Of a DNA stretch of 64,000 nt, positions 1 to 14,499 are shown in pieces. The first letter of the stretch is position 1. Each line of letters opens with the position of its first letter. The translations under genes were made by a program, and so were the position numbers. Source of the DNA: Sinohyriopsis cumingii (Eukaryota > Mollusca > Bivalvia > Unionida > Unionidae). The notes beneath the pieces are model-generated. The model had not been told where the DNA came from and searched no databases. It saw only the letters and a list, made by a program, of their open reading frames with translations. Location: NCBI GenBank assembly GCA_028554795.2, contig CM068835.1:55795719-55859718 (forward strand). The letters are read 5' to 3'.

Positions 1-553
1 ATTTTGGATTTAATCCATAATGCTGTCAGGTCATCCTAAATTTTCTTTACATAACGTCATAATCATTTGATAAGTCTTGCAAAACATGTTGGTATTGCTT
101 TTTTTTCCTTTACTTAGTGTATGACTCGTAACACCTACTTATAGTTGTTTTGTATACATAGCGTACATGCATTGTTTGGACACCTTATCTTTGTTTCTTA
201 ATAATAATGATAGTGTTTATTCGTGATATAGGGGACTGGCCCATGATACATATCCATACATCATGCGGTACAGAAAGATGTTATAGTGCGTACCAAAATA
301 ACATAGTATTTATAAGAATAAATATACATGAAAGTAACAAATATTACTTGTTTCGGATATACTTGAGAAACCAGTATATATTGCACAGTACTTAAACAAG
401 CGGATGTAAGGGTAACCCTAAATCTTGTGAGGAGCAAGATATGATAGTTTTTCTTTTTTTCTGTTAGTTTATGACCCATGACTCATAACACCTACGTATA
501 GCTATTTTCTGTACATTGCGTACATCCATTGTTTGAACACTTTATCATTGTTT

Positions 554-596
<43 letters not shown>

Positions 597-2900
597 AATA
601 AATAAATAAATAAACAAATAATGCTTTTTACATAAAAATTCAAAAAATATATTCATTACATAAACATAAATGAGAATCATGAAAACTTCATTAAAATTCC
701 TGAGTTTCATTTTTGACAAGTTTTGTGAGTATATATTATATTCAAGTGCACGGTAGTTATGTGCTGTATTAAAATATGATGCTGTAAAAAAATACAACAG
801 CGAAATGCAATGATATCATAGTGCCTACCGACCATATCTTTTGTCGATGTATATCAATCGTAAAAAGCAGATAAGCTGTTTATATATCCCATAAGGCCAT
901 TTCAAATGGGCTAAAATGTTCACACACTTTGTCTATGGTAGTCATCTTGTCTTCTTGTGAACACATTTTTCTTTTCAAGCAATGTTTTGAAAATTATTAA
1001 ATCGTCCTAACTTGTACCTTATTCTTCTTTATTTTCTAACCTCGCATTTGCATTTGTTAATTCAAATATCCGTATTTATACTTTGTAAAAGGTTTTATTC
1101 CTAATTTTGTACGGTATAACTTAACTTAGGAAATCTTAATTAGATATATAAAAAATGTTCAATAATAGCTGATTACAATGCAATTCTATTTATGAGAAGA
1201 GGGAATTTGGACTGAAAATGCAAAGAATCGTTGCCTTAATTTCTTCTTAGTAGCCAATATTTAGTGTTGGCTCCATCTGACATAATTTAGTTATTTTACG
1301 ACAGATTCAGTGATATTTAAAACTATTATTACTTCGTGTTCCTGGGAAATCCTATGCATAGCCCGGTTTCTTTTTAAAATTTCCATGAAGAAGAAAGAAG
1401 TAATTTGCTGTTACTGTTCTCGTGGATATGTAATTTCGTGAGTACTATTTTCGTTGTGAAGGTGGGTGGTTAGTGGTGGTGGTAGAAACAGTGATAAAAT
1501 TATGGTGTTCGTGTTCTTATTCTCTTGGGGATCTTAACTTTTCTAGCAAAGACAGTTTTTGAAAGCATTAGTTAAGGTTCATGTTGGTCGACTCGCGGAT
1601 TTTTCATAGCATGTGTCACATTGAAACTGTTTCATTAATCTTCTTGAATCCTGTAACAATAATACAAAAGTTTAATGCTAAAATTTTTGTAGAACTTTGC
1701 TATTTACTAAACACTTACTTTTCGTAACGGAACTGGCGACAGAGATGATGGAAGATTAATGAGATGCAAAAATACTGGAGCGTTATATTTATATTAGTGT
1801 TATTTATTTCACACAATAGTAGTAATCCTCTGTAAAGAGTGCATACCAATTTGTAAGACCTTATAAGGAAGTGTTGCTTCTCAAATGGTAAGAAATATTC
1901 TACAATAAAAACACTAAGTTTACATTCGACCTACCATTGGTTTGCTGTGAGTTCTGGCATTCATTTCGTAATCTTTTCTGAAATGACCCAACATGAATAG
2001 ATATTAATACGAAATAGGAAGAAACAATAAATTCTAACCTGAGTAGGTGATATTTAAAAAAGACCAAGTAAAATAACTTTCGCATAATGTCAAAACAGTT
2101 ATTCGAAAAATCTCAAGCCTGTCTGAAAATAATGTTTTAATGCTATCCGGTTACTAAAATCCTTCGAATCATTTTAGGAGAGGAAACATACAGTTCACGT
2201 AACAAATGCATTTTAAGTGAAAGAGATGGACACCGATGGTGAAAATGTTAACTCAGCACTAACCTGTCGCATTTTATAATAAAAATATGATACAATTTTT
2301 TTAGGACATGTTCATATTATTACGTGCATGAGTCGACGTGTGCTTGAATTAGGCCTTCTGAAAAGTACAGAAAAAAATTCAAGGATGCACTAGGATGACA
2401 ACATAATGAGTATGAACTATACTCCAAAAGTTAAGAGTTTTTCCAATAGTTCCATTTTCAGATAAAATAACATTAACTATTATTTCCTTTACTTTTTCTG
2501 TGTTATCTTTATTATTATATTCTATATCAAAAGACTGTGTTGTATTAATTGTATTTGACACAAAATTAAACAGAGCAAATACTGATGGAAGAGTGAAAGT
2601 AAGTAAGGAATACCAGTGGGACCATACCAAAACTTCATTTGGCCTAAAGAGCAGGTGAGGCCATAAACGCAAAGCAAAACATGTCCAAGTGAACGTGAGA
2701 TCACTTTCTCGGCCGTCATATATCTAAAAATCAATACAGATGTGATTCGCCACGAAATATAAATTAGTGCGATACTCTCTGTCACAATGTTCAAATTCTG
2801 TAGAGAATATGCGAAAAATTATTGAGGACTTCCATATTTTGCCTATCTTCAGCCATATTTGACAGAATAACAGAACCACTTTTTCAGCATTAAATGTCCA
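1..2900. other. AT-rich host intergenic or intronic DNA
   Basis: No coding region can be supported here. All open frames are under about 100 codons, AT-rich in composition and without recognisable domains. The stretch contains an (AAT)n/(AAAT)n microsatellite at about 555-616. It may include the 3' part or introns of the minus-strand BIR gene whose exons lie at 2983-3140 and 3330-3993. A possible acceptor (TTTTTAG on the minus strand near 2727) is followed by an open frame, but nothing in that frame resembles a known domain. Confidence 0.5.
555..616. repeat. (AAT)n followed by (AAAT)n microsatellite
   Basis: A run of AAT triplets passes directly into AAAT tetramers. This is a simple repeat. 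Confidence 0.9.
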
Positions 2901-2982
2901 TTAATCACAACTGAAGCCGAACACAAGGCATCACAATAACAATAATTGACCTTATATAGCTAGATAAATTAAAAATCAATAC

Positions 2983-3140
2983 CTTGTACGCTTCTAGTTC
3001 TTGTTCTCCAAGTTTCTGCCTAAGATATCCGCAGTTCGCCGACTTCTTTATATGCTCTTGAAGGGAATTTATACTACACGCTAGATTGACGAGCTCAACG
3101 CCGCAGAAGAAGCATCTAATTACTGTCCTATTTAATCCTC
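2983..3140 (-). CDS. BIR-domain (IAP-type) gene, zinc-binding exon
   Basis: This minus-strand exon encodes the second half of a baculoviral IAP repeat (BIR). The zinc ligands have the canonical spacing C-x2-C-x16-H-x6-C, read as CFFC ... EH ... NC. The exon is bounded by an acceptor (GTTTTAG before GAGGATT) and a donor (AAG before GTATTG). It joins in phase 1 to the exon ending at 3330, so a conserved Gly codon is split by the intron. BIR domains of IAP proteins bind caspases or IAP-binding motifs. The usual Trp between the second Cys and the His is absent, so the domain is divergent. No RING or further BIR was found in the window; they could lie outside it or be lost. Confidence 0.7.
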
Positions 3141-3329
3141 CTAAAACATTGCACAATAGCTTGTACATGCATCAGTAATAGCTCTATATACAACATATTG
3201 AAATAACGAAAAAGGTTTGATTCAAAACAGGAAAGCAATATTATGCAATAAAGTTTAGTTTGTACGCAAACATTACGGTTATCAAATAAATGCTCAGGAT
3301 AAGTATTGGGCGTAGTCGTGATAATTTAC

Positions 3330-3993
3330 CTATATTATAGAAACCTGCATCGGCCAAAGCGGAGGTATCCAGGTGCTGAAACTCTCTCCACGTTGCATAA
3401 GATCTCAGGCGCATATCATAACAATCGTATAAGGGATGACGCGACCCTGGAGTAGCGTCTCCTCTGTTCGATGTATCCTGCTGAAAGTTATCCTGTTCAA
3501 TACTTGAATGAAGGGATCCGCTGAATAAGGAACTTTCGGCTGCCGCACAATTCAGATAGCCTATGCCATCCTCGTGTACTGCTTGCTCGGATGAGTTGTA
3601 TCGAAGGTTTGAACTAGAACTACTATTACTAAGATTAGTGGAATCAGTCGCCATATTGGCACTACTATCTCGAGCTGAACCATCTGGCTGCACGACCTGA
3701 CCAATGCACTCTTGGAGAGACAGTTGCCGAACACCATGATGATTTCGGCGCATTATGAGCAATCCTACCTTATACTCGGGTAATGGCAAATTTACCACTT
3801 GTTCAACAAATCGTATTCGTGGTTTTAAAAGACAATGTTTCTTGATCGGGCTTGTAATTTGAATATTACGTTCAACTGTTAGTGACTTAGTTTCTTTAAA
3901 TAGAAAATTATTCTCGCTAGCCTCAAACATAAATAAAAGATACACATTCCTTTTTATATCTTCTTCATAATTAGCAATTATGTCTTCACCCAA
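3330..3993 (-). CDS. BIR-domain (IAP-type) gene, upstream exon
   Basis: This minus-strand open frame ends at a clear 5' splice donor (ATAG before GTAAAT at 3329-3328). Its last ~45 residues form the N-terminal half of a BIR: a basic R-L-R-S-Y element, a Trp, then LADAGFYNI before the split Gly. The zinc-binding half follows in the exon at 2983-3140 after a ~190-bp intron. The region upstream of the BIR is Ser/Asn-rich and probably disordered. The left limit in coding order is uncertain. The open frame begins without an ATG near 3993, and in-frame ATGs occur further in, so the true exon may start at a splice acceptor or an internal Met. This is a host gene; whether it is functional cannot be judged. 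Confidence 0.6.
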
Positions 3994-3999
3994 AATATA

Positions 4000-6900
4000 T
4001 ATTTTCTTATTGTGAGCGATGAAAACTGTTTTTTTTGCTTGTGGGTATTAGCAAAGCATGCCTGGCGTCTTTATTATTAACTGCTGCCGTTATTAACTCA
4101 AATACGAATAAGATTTGAGATTATTTCACTACGGATATTCTTAGGGTTTCTTGTCAACCCAATAAAAAACAAATTACAATTATCAGCCATATTTTATCTT
4201 AAAATGTGTACGATGTTAATGCCTATTTTTATGTATTTGTTTATAAGTATTATATATCGTTCTATATTTTGGAAACGTATTTTTTTATTATTAGTAACTC
4301 GTTTGTCAGTGAAATCACCAACCACCTATGAAGTACAAATGTTCAAACTACGCACTTTAATTAAATTATTTCTTTAGATCTTTATAAAACATTCAATCAG
4401 CAAGTAAGTAGGCCGTCCTCTCCCGAAACTCTAAAGTTCACTCAGTACTAACTCCCTTGCACATCTACGTATTTAGTCCATCATTGCCAGAGGAAATTCT
4501 GAAAGTAAATATTTATGTAAACACTAACTGAATATTCTGATTTCATTTTAAATTTCCATTTCCTCGCAACTATTGGTACATGCAGAAAATTCCATGATAG
4601 GACTCGTTGGATCTTCAGATATTTGAAAACTCCAAATACTTCACACAATATGTACACAAAAGTGTGTAAAATGCTGAAAATCAGGGGTGTACATGTTTAT
4701 CAGGTACATGAGTTTAATATGTTATTAAGCTGGATTGATTTTCAATATGTTGTTTTTCAAGCACAATGTAGACAAAGCGAAAGAATGGTCCTTGTGGCAG
4801 AAGCAGGTGGGCCAGATCACCCACAATACAACCTGGAGAAGGCATAAGAAATGGCAGACCTTGTCATCTTGTCAGGCTACATATATATTCATACATAACA
4901 TTTTATAATCTGTTAAATAAAAAACAAAACAATCATACGAACACTGTGCCTGCTTACCATTTGTGACCTAAACTCGAAGGTGGGCCGTTTCTTGCATTGG
5001 CACGTTACTCGAATACAATATTAGTCTGTAACATTCGGCTTTCTCAAAGTAACAAGTGTTATCTGTGCGTTCTGGGTTGACATTTGTGATACGAAAACCA
5101 CACAAATGATTATAACGTGTTAATGAAACCTTATTATATGGATTCAAGTTTGGTTTTTTGTCGGGAATGCAACTTTAAAAACGTGTAAATATGGTAGCTG
5201 TCATGCATATGGTTGTATTGTATTTAATCATGCCCACAAATCTATCATATTTGGCGTTACCTGGTTACAGTCGCGTTCCTCCACCTTTGAACAAAGATCG
5301 ACAATATTATCATATTCCATCCGTTTTAACACTGATTTATAAGACGAAAACACGAGGGTGAAGATTTGGTCAAACATAGATTTAATAGGTAATCTTCTAT
5401 AGATCAAATCCTACACACAACAATGGAAATATCAAATGATTTAACTAACGTTATATAAGCGTTATACGTTATCCACCGTGAAGTTATTGTCTTAGGTTAA
5501 CTTACATGTTTTTAGAAGCTGAACAGTATGCAAAACAACGTATCATGGGTCATATATTTCAAATCTGGGCATGCATCAGTGCCATATTACTCACTATACA
5601 GTGTAGCCAAAATACATAATAGCACCATAATGTTTATATTTTAAAGAATAAATACTTTCCTTCAAATCAGTACTAAAAATGTCTACATCTAAACCAAAGA
5701 TCACAATCGAAAACGAAACTAACAAAATATCTGAAAATAGATAGAAACTACATTCGTGGTATTGGCCGGGAAGTAACAATTGTAGACTGAGTCTCATCAG
5801 TCCATCTAATATATGTCCAATTTTAGCCAGATTATCATATTTGTATGCCATATATATGTCAATGGGAAACATCAAATCTTATAAATTGTAAGAGCAAATA
5901 CACCGGGCGATGAATTTTAGAAAGAGTTTAGCTTTCAGAAATGTTCATTGTTTGGAGCTAAAGTATTTGAGACCCCAAAACTAAATTTGCAACATCTTCC
6001 TTTATTATATGAAATTTTCAGTTCAGTACAAAAAAAAAAATAATTACTATCTGAAACTATGCGCGAAACAATTTAAAACAAATTGAAACAAAATTGTAGA
6101 ATTAAAAATTAAACGATAAAATTTAATTTCATTCAAAATTTAACATATTAAAAAGTTTAGACAGAGAAGTTTATACATGACTGATGTCTAGACAAGTTGT
6201 ACGTTGGGTTGCTTATAACCTTATATCCAGGTATAGTTAAGCGTGATAGCTCACAATGAAGTTTAAGGTAATTATATACAAGCTTGAGAAACAATGACGA
6301 AGAGTTCTTTACTTGGATATATTGCCTGAGATGCTCATTCAATTGCTAATATAGATAATGGTACGCTAAATTTCACCCTTGGAATATGACCAGTATTGTT
6401 TGAAGCAAAATTGTCAATCTTTTCAGTGTTAATCACCGAAACATGCGGCCAAGTAATACGTAACGACTATACCTTATTGCAAGAGGTGTTGATATCTTGT
6501 GTGAAGACCTACGCCATGGATTTGGGCAGTATGGTACGGTGGTATGAACTAATCCTGCTATGTTATGGCTGCACATTAGAAAGGTAACACCACCGGACTG
6601 CTGCAGATCTTCCAATCTAATCCATCTCGTATGTTTTGTTCCAAATACTAGGCCAGACCTGAAAAGAGATAACATTATTTTCTGCATCTCATGCATAAGT
6701 ACGTTTGACAGTTATTAAAATGACAGAGGCGATATACCAAGTATGTTCTTTAGGCATCAGAGTATCGAAGATGTATTGTTCTCAAATACAATATTCTGTA
6801 AACTAGAAAGCTTCACCTTTAACAGAAGAACACTTGGTCAAATATTCACACCCAAAAGAAAGCTAGAAAATCACGAGTACAAAGAAGTGGCTTTCAACAG

Positions 6901-9900
6901 GTATCAATTTGTGTCTCCCTATACAAAACGTGATGACACAAGAATACCCTGAACAAACTAACGCTCTAATGGCCGAAATATACATTCAGGAATCCAGGAT
7001 AAAACCTTATGTCCATTTAGAATCGTCGGGTTTCACAAGAATATTTCTGAGAACACTATTTGTAAGATTTTAAAGATTACCGCACCGGAGGGCCAGATCG
7101 GATGTCAGATTGGCACCATTTTCATTTCAGCCCACGTAGACATCCCATGTTGATATTTTAATACGATTATTCATTCAGGAGTAGCAATAGCACGATTCTC
7201 AAGTGTGTCGTTTTTAATATCCAACATACTTTACACGATGATAAATCGACTGGTTAGGAAAAATAAGATGGCCGACATGCATACTGTATTGGGTATTATA
7301 TTGGCATTATTAGTATTTACCATCCAATATTCATCATGCAAAGATTTTACTGAAAACACGATGTTTATTAGACCATCTGTTCAGCAGAAGTAGTAAAATC
7401 AGAAACAAGATCTTTAGGATAGCTTGGGTGGTGGCATTGTTAGATGTCATAATGACACCTTTCTTTTATAACCAACTAGATCTTGGGGAGCATGTGTGTC
7501 TATGTGTGTGTGAAGGAAGTTTCATATCATTATTCCCCGTAATTTAAGAGCAGTAGCGATACTAAACCTGTTCTATCTGATGAACAGACCCTGGACAATG
7601 AGACATTCACAGTAGAGTGAACCAATTGAATAATTGTACTATGAACTTGACGCTTGGTAGTGTTTACTCCGTATGTTTAGATCGTACAATGTATATAATA
7701 AAGACATGGACATTCGCATCTTTTGTTTCCATTCATTAGAGTTATATCGTCAGATAATTCTCCTTTACATACTGCTACGTTCACATTTTTCCGAATGACA
7801 TCCAACGATTATATTCTACTTGTGCTATGCATTGAATAAATGCATTGACATTTAGTGATCCATGCTATCGTGAAAAGTTTAACACGTGCGTGGGATTAGT
7901 CCTTCTGATTAGTATTAAAGTATACCTACAATTAGTAGATGTAATAAAGAAATCAGATGAGGGAAAATGTGTATGTGCTGCCATGTCGAAAAACTGTCAA
8001 CCGGTTTCAAAGCGAACCATCAAACACTGCGAGACAAGGTACTTGCAAAAGATTTCCATACACTGCCTCCTACTTCTAGACAAAAAGAGGACTAACTCTA
8101 ACAGAAATCCCAGGAAGAAAGGAATTTGTGGATATGCAAATTTTCAGATGATGAAGAAACATGTTCCAAATGTAATGGTGAACAACTGAAAACTATGTGA
8201 CTAAATGCATTCACAAGATTATATTCATTGTAATCAGCTGTAAGTGAAAAAGGGCAGTCTAATAAAGCTTGGGATCAAATTGATTTGTCAGCATGCATAT
8301 CTTCTTTCAATGCATCCATCAAAAATTCCGAAAATAGTGACGTTCACAAGAATGTGTTACGAACCAACGGACGGATGAGCTATCAATCACAATAGTCATA
8401 TATACTCACTCTTCTTGATTATTAAATAAGTTATAGTTTTCTTGGTCATTATATAAACGTCTGATACAGGAACATGGATCTAAAATTAAAATATCTGTAA
8501 TAGTGTCCATTTTATTTCAAAAGAATTCGTTGATAAGTGTTAGTTGGGTATTTTGACTCTATTATTGTTGATCAGTCATGAAAAGTATCCGTCAAGCATG
8601 TGAGACACATTATCGAATAATTGGACGAGAATTGCTGAAGAGCCAGAATTTCGGTCGATTCTTGTAGTTCTCTCCACTAACATCACATACTTAAAACTTT
8701 AAATGTGTATCGGTTTTCACACCCAGAATGCTTAGTTCATTCAGAAAAGCATATATAAATGCTCCTTGAAATGAATTCGTCGCATTAATATCCAACGTTT
8801 CATGCAGAAGTTTAAATTTTCCAATTTTTAACACTTAAGTAACGAATGTTTTGGTTATTATTCATCTGTCGAAGGCAATATTGATAAAGAACACCTCTAA
8901 AATTTTCTACTTTTCCCTCAAGTTTTCATATCGTACTTTCATTCCACAACCTTCAAGAGTTACGAAAAAGTCACTATATACCAAAGACAATTTCCTCATA
9001 ATCTGATGAATTTTAAGAATATGTTAGCTTGCAAAAAATAAAAACAAAAACAAAACCTTAATTATGATCCCTAACCATTTCATGTTATATGAACAAAATG
9101 ATTTAAAACTTACCAAGCTGAAAAATGAGAACAATTTACAAAAATTTGTCCACTTCTTATTATAGGACAGTTTCTCAATTTAAACTTTGAAAACGAAGAA
9201 GTTATTGCAAATTCTATAGTTTTTAAAAACGTTTTTTACATATATGAAAACGCTTTGTGATGGTTCCAACTGATATCTGGAAAATCGCCTCTTGTCCTTC
9301 ACTGCGATAGTTCTATCAAATGATCTCAGCGTTGTAATGTTAATTATCTTCCGTGTTTATGGTAGGCAAGTCCACTTTATTCGATCGCACTGAATAAAAT
9401 GATTGCTATCAACCCAATTTGTAGTTAAATATGTAGCTTACTATTCTCCCATAGTGCTCCGCACATGCCCGCACATGACCAATAAAAAGTGGGAACATGA
9501 GTACCACTGATTAAATAATACCACAAAAATGCACTAGCTTTGGGTAAATTGAGTCAAATAAGTTATTTCCGGCTGTGTCGTCACCGGTTATTATAAAAAG
9601 TTAACATAAGTTTTTAATCATTAGATATCAATATATCTGTTTATGCTGCAAAATACAAAATGGAATTAATCTTCAAAACTGACACCAATAATTGTATGAA
9701 CAATGCACATTTGAATACTGGTTAAAACACACGAAGCAGTTCAAGCATGGTTCAGATCAGTTTGTAAATTTTCTCTATTGGAAAACAACACATACATATA
9801 TTCAAACGATACTTCTTAATTTAAAGAAGTATTTATTCATGTCCGTTGGAGCTAGATCATAGGATAAGATGGTCCCACTGCATCTGCCGGTTTCCAGAGA

Positions 9901-11660
9901 TTATAAAGTCGGTCACTGTCATATGAAACACAATACACTAGAATTCTGTCAGTATTTAAAGCAATCGTGGGTCATGTTTTACTTTCTGTACATTTTGACT
10001 TGGGTAGGTCTTGACTTGGCTACGTTTCTATTTGGGCACGTTTTGACCTGCTCGCAATTATGAAAGTAATTATGAGATAAATCATCTGCAAATATAACCC
10101 ATCGCCTCATTGTTTTCAGTGTCCCTACTGTAGTGTAACCCATTGGGTTATTGGTGTTCTACAAATGTTCATATAGGTTTCAATAATTTGTGTTATTTGA
10201 TTCGATGGCAACATACAGCACGACCAACTTGTTTTATTGTACTGATTTTAATAGCTCAGAAAACGAACAGACACACACGTGTACACACACATGTAGTAGT
10301 TCGTACAGTAGTTACAAAACTCTTGTATGTATGCCACCGTTCATAATTTACAATTCGCGAACAATGCGTTTCGAGGAAGTAATGCCCGACTTGTCAACCA
10401 CTATGCTGATCAAGATAAAGAAGACAATTGTTGCGACTTTTGCGTTCTACTGAGTATAGGATATCGACATTCCATTTTTTTTTTGGGGGGGGGGGGAGGG
10501 GCTAAGCATTCCTTTCCAGCCTGGATATTTTTTTCTCTTGTACCTTAAATCTCTAATGGCTAGAATAAGTTTTTAAGGAATACAAAGTAGATAAATAAGA
10601 TTTTCATTCGAACTTCGAATGTAGGTTGCCTGAACGCTACTGATTCATAGTTTCTATAGTTTTACCGTTCGGTTAATAAACCATTTTAAATGGTTAAAGT
10701 TTAATTTAAGGAGCTGTTTATGAATTGGTTGTCATTTCTTGTAAGAATTGTCTATACACGAATACATAGGATCACCTTGGTTACTTTATAGGCATCTTAA
10801 CATGAACATAAATGTAGAATAGCAAAGTATGCACAAGTTTAATGCTGTATGCTACGAAATCCTGTTTCGTTATCTCAACAGCCAGTATCCGTTTTACATA
10901 TTATTCGGCACTCGAGTTTACGTAATTTGATTCACAATACCAACTCGCAGTGGAAACAAAACTGAAGACACCAAGGTTTGGCTCGTCATGATTAACTTTT
11001 GATCCGTGCAAGGCACATGATATTAGTAGACAAGTATAGCCACAAAATGTCTTTCTAAAAGCACAAGGCAAGAAAGAAACAGAATCATATAACTTAAAAA
11101 TGCGAAAACTCGGCTGAATTATTTGAAACATTTCAACGTCGAGCGTTCAGTGTGCTCAGATATAGTTAAGATTATGAAATAATACAGTACGGTCGGGTAC
11201 CTGACACAGGCTAAACAAAGTAAAAAATTACATGATTAAGTAAATCATATATTCAAAGAACAATTTAACAGGACGCGTTGATATATTACATTTCACTCGG
11301 TATTTGTCAGATTGCTTGCATTTTGTTGCAATCGAAAATGTGAAATTGCCAGCAGCATAAATGTATCGGTATCTGCGTCCACAAATTAACTTAGCAATCA
11401 ATTTGTTTTAATCAATGTATTTAGGTGTTGATTCCAAGGTTAATAGTTTTAATGCGTTCAAAACGTCTCTACCCGTTGTTGAGTAAATAACAGAGTTGGT
11501 CTGAATAGCAGCAAATGGTACTTATCGGCACAAAATCAAGGTAGCGTTGAATCGACCTAGAAGTTGCGAATGCTTTCTTTCCTTTAAAACTGATTTTTAT
11601 AACTCCCAGAGTGAATAAGAAAGTGCGCAAACGAAATGGTCGCCTCTCTTTTGTACACAC
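4000..11660. other. Host noncoding DNA, nothing recognised
   Basis: About 7.7 kb of AT-rich sequence. Open frames are all short (114 codons or fewer), with no domain, splice context or repeat of note. A G-run (about 10485-10500) and scattered short A/T runs occur. I see no RNA gene. Confidence 0.5.
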
Positions 11661-11667
11661 ACATACG

Positions 11668-11730
<63 letters not shown>
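11668..11730. repeat. (AT)n microsatellite
   Basis: A pure AT dinucleotide run of about 60 bp. Confidence 0.95.
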
Positions 11731-11733
<3 letters not shown>

Positions 11734-13150
11734 AATATTTTCTAGTAATAAACATAACTTAAAATGCAATTATGTTCAAGACGAACGAAGCTATTTGAAC
11801 TGACCGTTTTTTTATGAAGGTGGAGAAACTTTACTTTTATCTTTTTTATTACAATGACTTCGATCTCCTTAACTAATCTCAACAATATCAAAACTCAATA
11901 CATTACATTACTTAAATATATCGTTGGCATAAATTGATCAAGTTCACCAAGGAAATTATTCCCACGGATGCAAGGGGAACCATTACTGACTGATGATTTG
12001 ATAAAGGTTTACAATTTATAAAACAAAATGTTCGCCATACTGAATACAAGTTTGGGAAACTATAACTAGCAATAAAGATCACACGATAACCTCAGTTCCA
12101 GGAATACTTTGTATCATTTTCTCAAATTGTACTATCAGTGAGGGTCATAGTCAAGTACCTTTGAATCTTTGATAACTTTCAATGAAGCCGAACACGTTTA
12201 AATCTTTGATAATGCAGGAAAGTAATCATATAATCTACGTCAAGACAAAAATCATTTATACACCCTAATATTTTTTACTCCAGTTAATTAGGTACAGACA
12301 TGTAGCCATCATTTTCATAGATCAGAACTGATTTCTTTATTAGGTATAATATTCGAAATATTTGTAGCTTAAAAAAATGATTGCTTGATCCCGCTATCTA
12401 CTAACCTTTTTCTGTTACAAATTTATTGGAACAAAAAACACATTTGTACGTCCCACTCTCTACCTTTATCATTATGTCGCAAGGAAATTCATGATGAAGA
12501 AAATGGTTTTTTTTTTAGTTTCGATTTATTTTCTCTTCTAAGAATCGAATAGAAGTATCAAAACATGTTCAAATGCAAAAGGAGTTATCTGAACTCACTA
12601 TGGGAAATAATTTACCGCGACTATATTTTATAACGCATAAATTGAGTTGAAATGTGATGCTGACGGTTGAGTGACGTTTAATTTTATTCATAACATTCCT
12701 GAAACGAAACGTTTCTCTACTTTAATAGATGAATAATTATTTTGATTATTGTTTTATCTTGTCAGCCTTTAGATATTTTGAAGTCCTCGCGCTTAGACAT
12801 GTTAAATAAAGTAAGGAGTAGAGTAAAGGAAATACCGAAAAGCCATTCAGATGTTTCATGATAATTTAATCGGATCAGAGCCATCGTAAATTTGCGCTGG
12901 ACGAAGCTGCGTCCCGGCCGAGCACGGCATATACCATCCACATCCAGGCTGGTCCCGTCCAATATCATTGTTCTGAATAAGACTAAAATGCGTTGATGTT
13001 TTCTTTTTCTTAATAAAATCTATGCATGCCAGACAATACGATACATTTAAGTTTCCTGGCAAATTTACACTATTTTCTAGAAGATTACATATTGATCATG
13101 AATGTTAACATTTACCAGTCTCTATGAAACCTAGATATTGTTCCACGTTT

Positions 13151-13472
13151 GAGTATGTGTATGATTTGGATTTTTAACGTAGCTTTAACTATTGTAGTCA
13201 TATTGCTAAGACGTTTGCAGTGTGTCAGTTTATCGTGATGTCTAGCACTGGGACATCATGCGCATACATATAGCATCAAGTCCCACTCAATCACATTATC
13301 CTGACACCAGGCCGACCAGTCCTAACACTAACCTCTTAATGCTGTGTCAACCGAGGCACATGCTAGTACCATTTTAGAAATCTTTGGTACGAATCGGAAG
13401 GAGTTCGAACCCGCGTTTATCCGCATCCGAAGCGGACGCCTTACCATTAAAACCACCCGAACAACTGATCTT
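13151..13472 (-). mobile_element. tRNA-derived SINE, family 1, near full length
   Basis: On the minus strand it starts with a tRNA-like head. A box A-like element (TGGTAAGGCGT) is followed by a box B GGTTCGAACTC, the two internal RNA polymerase III promoter boxes of tRNA genes. A body of ~250 bp follows, ending near AATCCAAATCATACAC. The same body occurs on the plus strand at 55970-56275 and partly at 25536-25660 (minus). It is absent from the paralogous copy B duplication, so it inserted after the duplication or was lost there. Confidence 0.8.
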
Positions 13473-14499
13473 TTTGTGTGATATATATTTCATAATGAGC
13501 TTCTCGGTATATCTAAACCACAGTATATTGTCAAATATATACGAATGCCCCAAAACACTGAAAGCATTATGCATGACACAATTATGATAGGAATAATAAA
13601 GAAGGTTTCCTCACGCGAACCAATTGATTTATCTTGAGTTGAATTGCTTTTGTCTATCGGATTCATATGTTAAAACAAGAATGACTCGACATTTAACGGT
13701 AAAGAATTTCTTTTAAAAGAATTAAAATTAAGGCATACTAAAATGATCAAAGGGATTCAAGTCCGTGAATAAATATTTGTGCTATGCACGCCTCGCCCTA
13801 TTCAAGACTCAAATTTATTTAAACAAGTATTGTTAGGGCTACGCAGAGGATATTGAATTTACAATGCAAAACCATTATTTGAAAGGTTTCCTCATAGTTT
13901 TATAACAAATAGTAAACATTCAATAGAAACTATATGTAACTAGACCTCCATGAAATGTTATGCTAGATAAAACATTTTCTAGCCTGAGTTACTTGGCACT
14001 ACAACATTATAAAGGGCTTTATACGGATCATACGATATTTAATCAGGTGACAACAGCTATTGCCAATCATTAAATTACAATTTTTTTTTTGTATTAAACA
14101 AAATAAATGAGTGCGTCGTCCTGTACCTATTGATTAGAGTGGACCTCAAAAAATTCTTATGTCATTGATATTCTGCTTTATCATACATGATCTTGAAAAT
14201 AAGCACGGTCATATCAGGTAATGTTTGTCAAAAACGTTATCATTCGGGAACAGGTAATATATCGTGACAATGTGAATTACTCGTTCTTACATCTGGCATA
14301 GAAATGTTTCAGGGTAAAGTTCTAAATTGAATTTTGTGGAATGTTTGCACAATGACTGACTAAACTTCCCTTTGGCTACCAACCATCGCATATACTGAAA
14401 GACAATTTGAATATTGATAACAGCCAACTTACCGTGAGGAGAATGAAATAGCCTTATAAGAGAAGAACGCGTATAAATCAAATTTGAGTCATTAGAAAA

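Noticed and set aside
7845..8189. 114-codon plus-strand frame as a host gene
   Set aside because: No domain, splice context or conserved composition; within chance length for a sequence of this size.
11469..11769. Open frames with Tyr-Ile runs, also at 63089-63591
   Set aside because: Translations of AT/TA dinucleotide runs.
13390..13470. A minus-strand tRNA gene (A and B boxes present)
   Set aside because: The sequence continues into a repeated ~250-bp body found twice more in the window, so it is the head of a SINE. No clean cloverleaf could be drawn.
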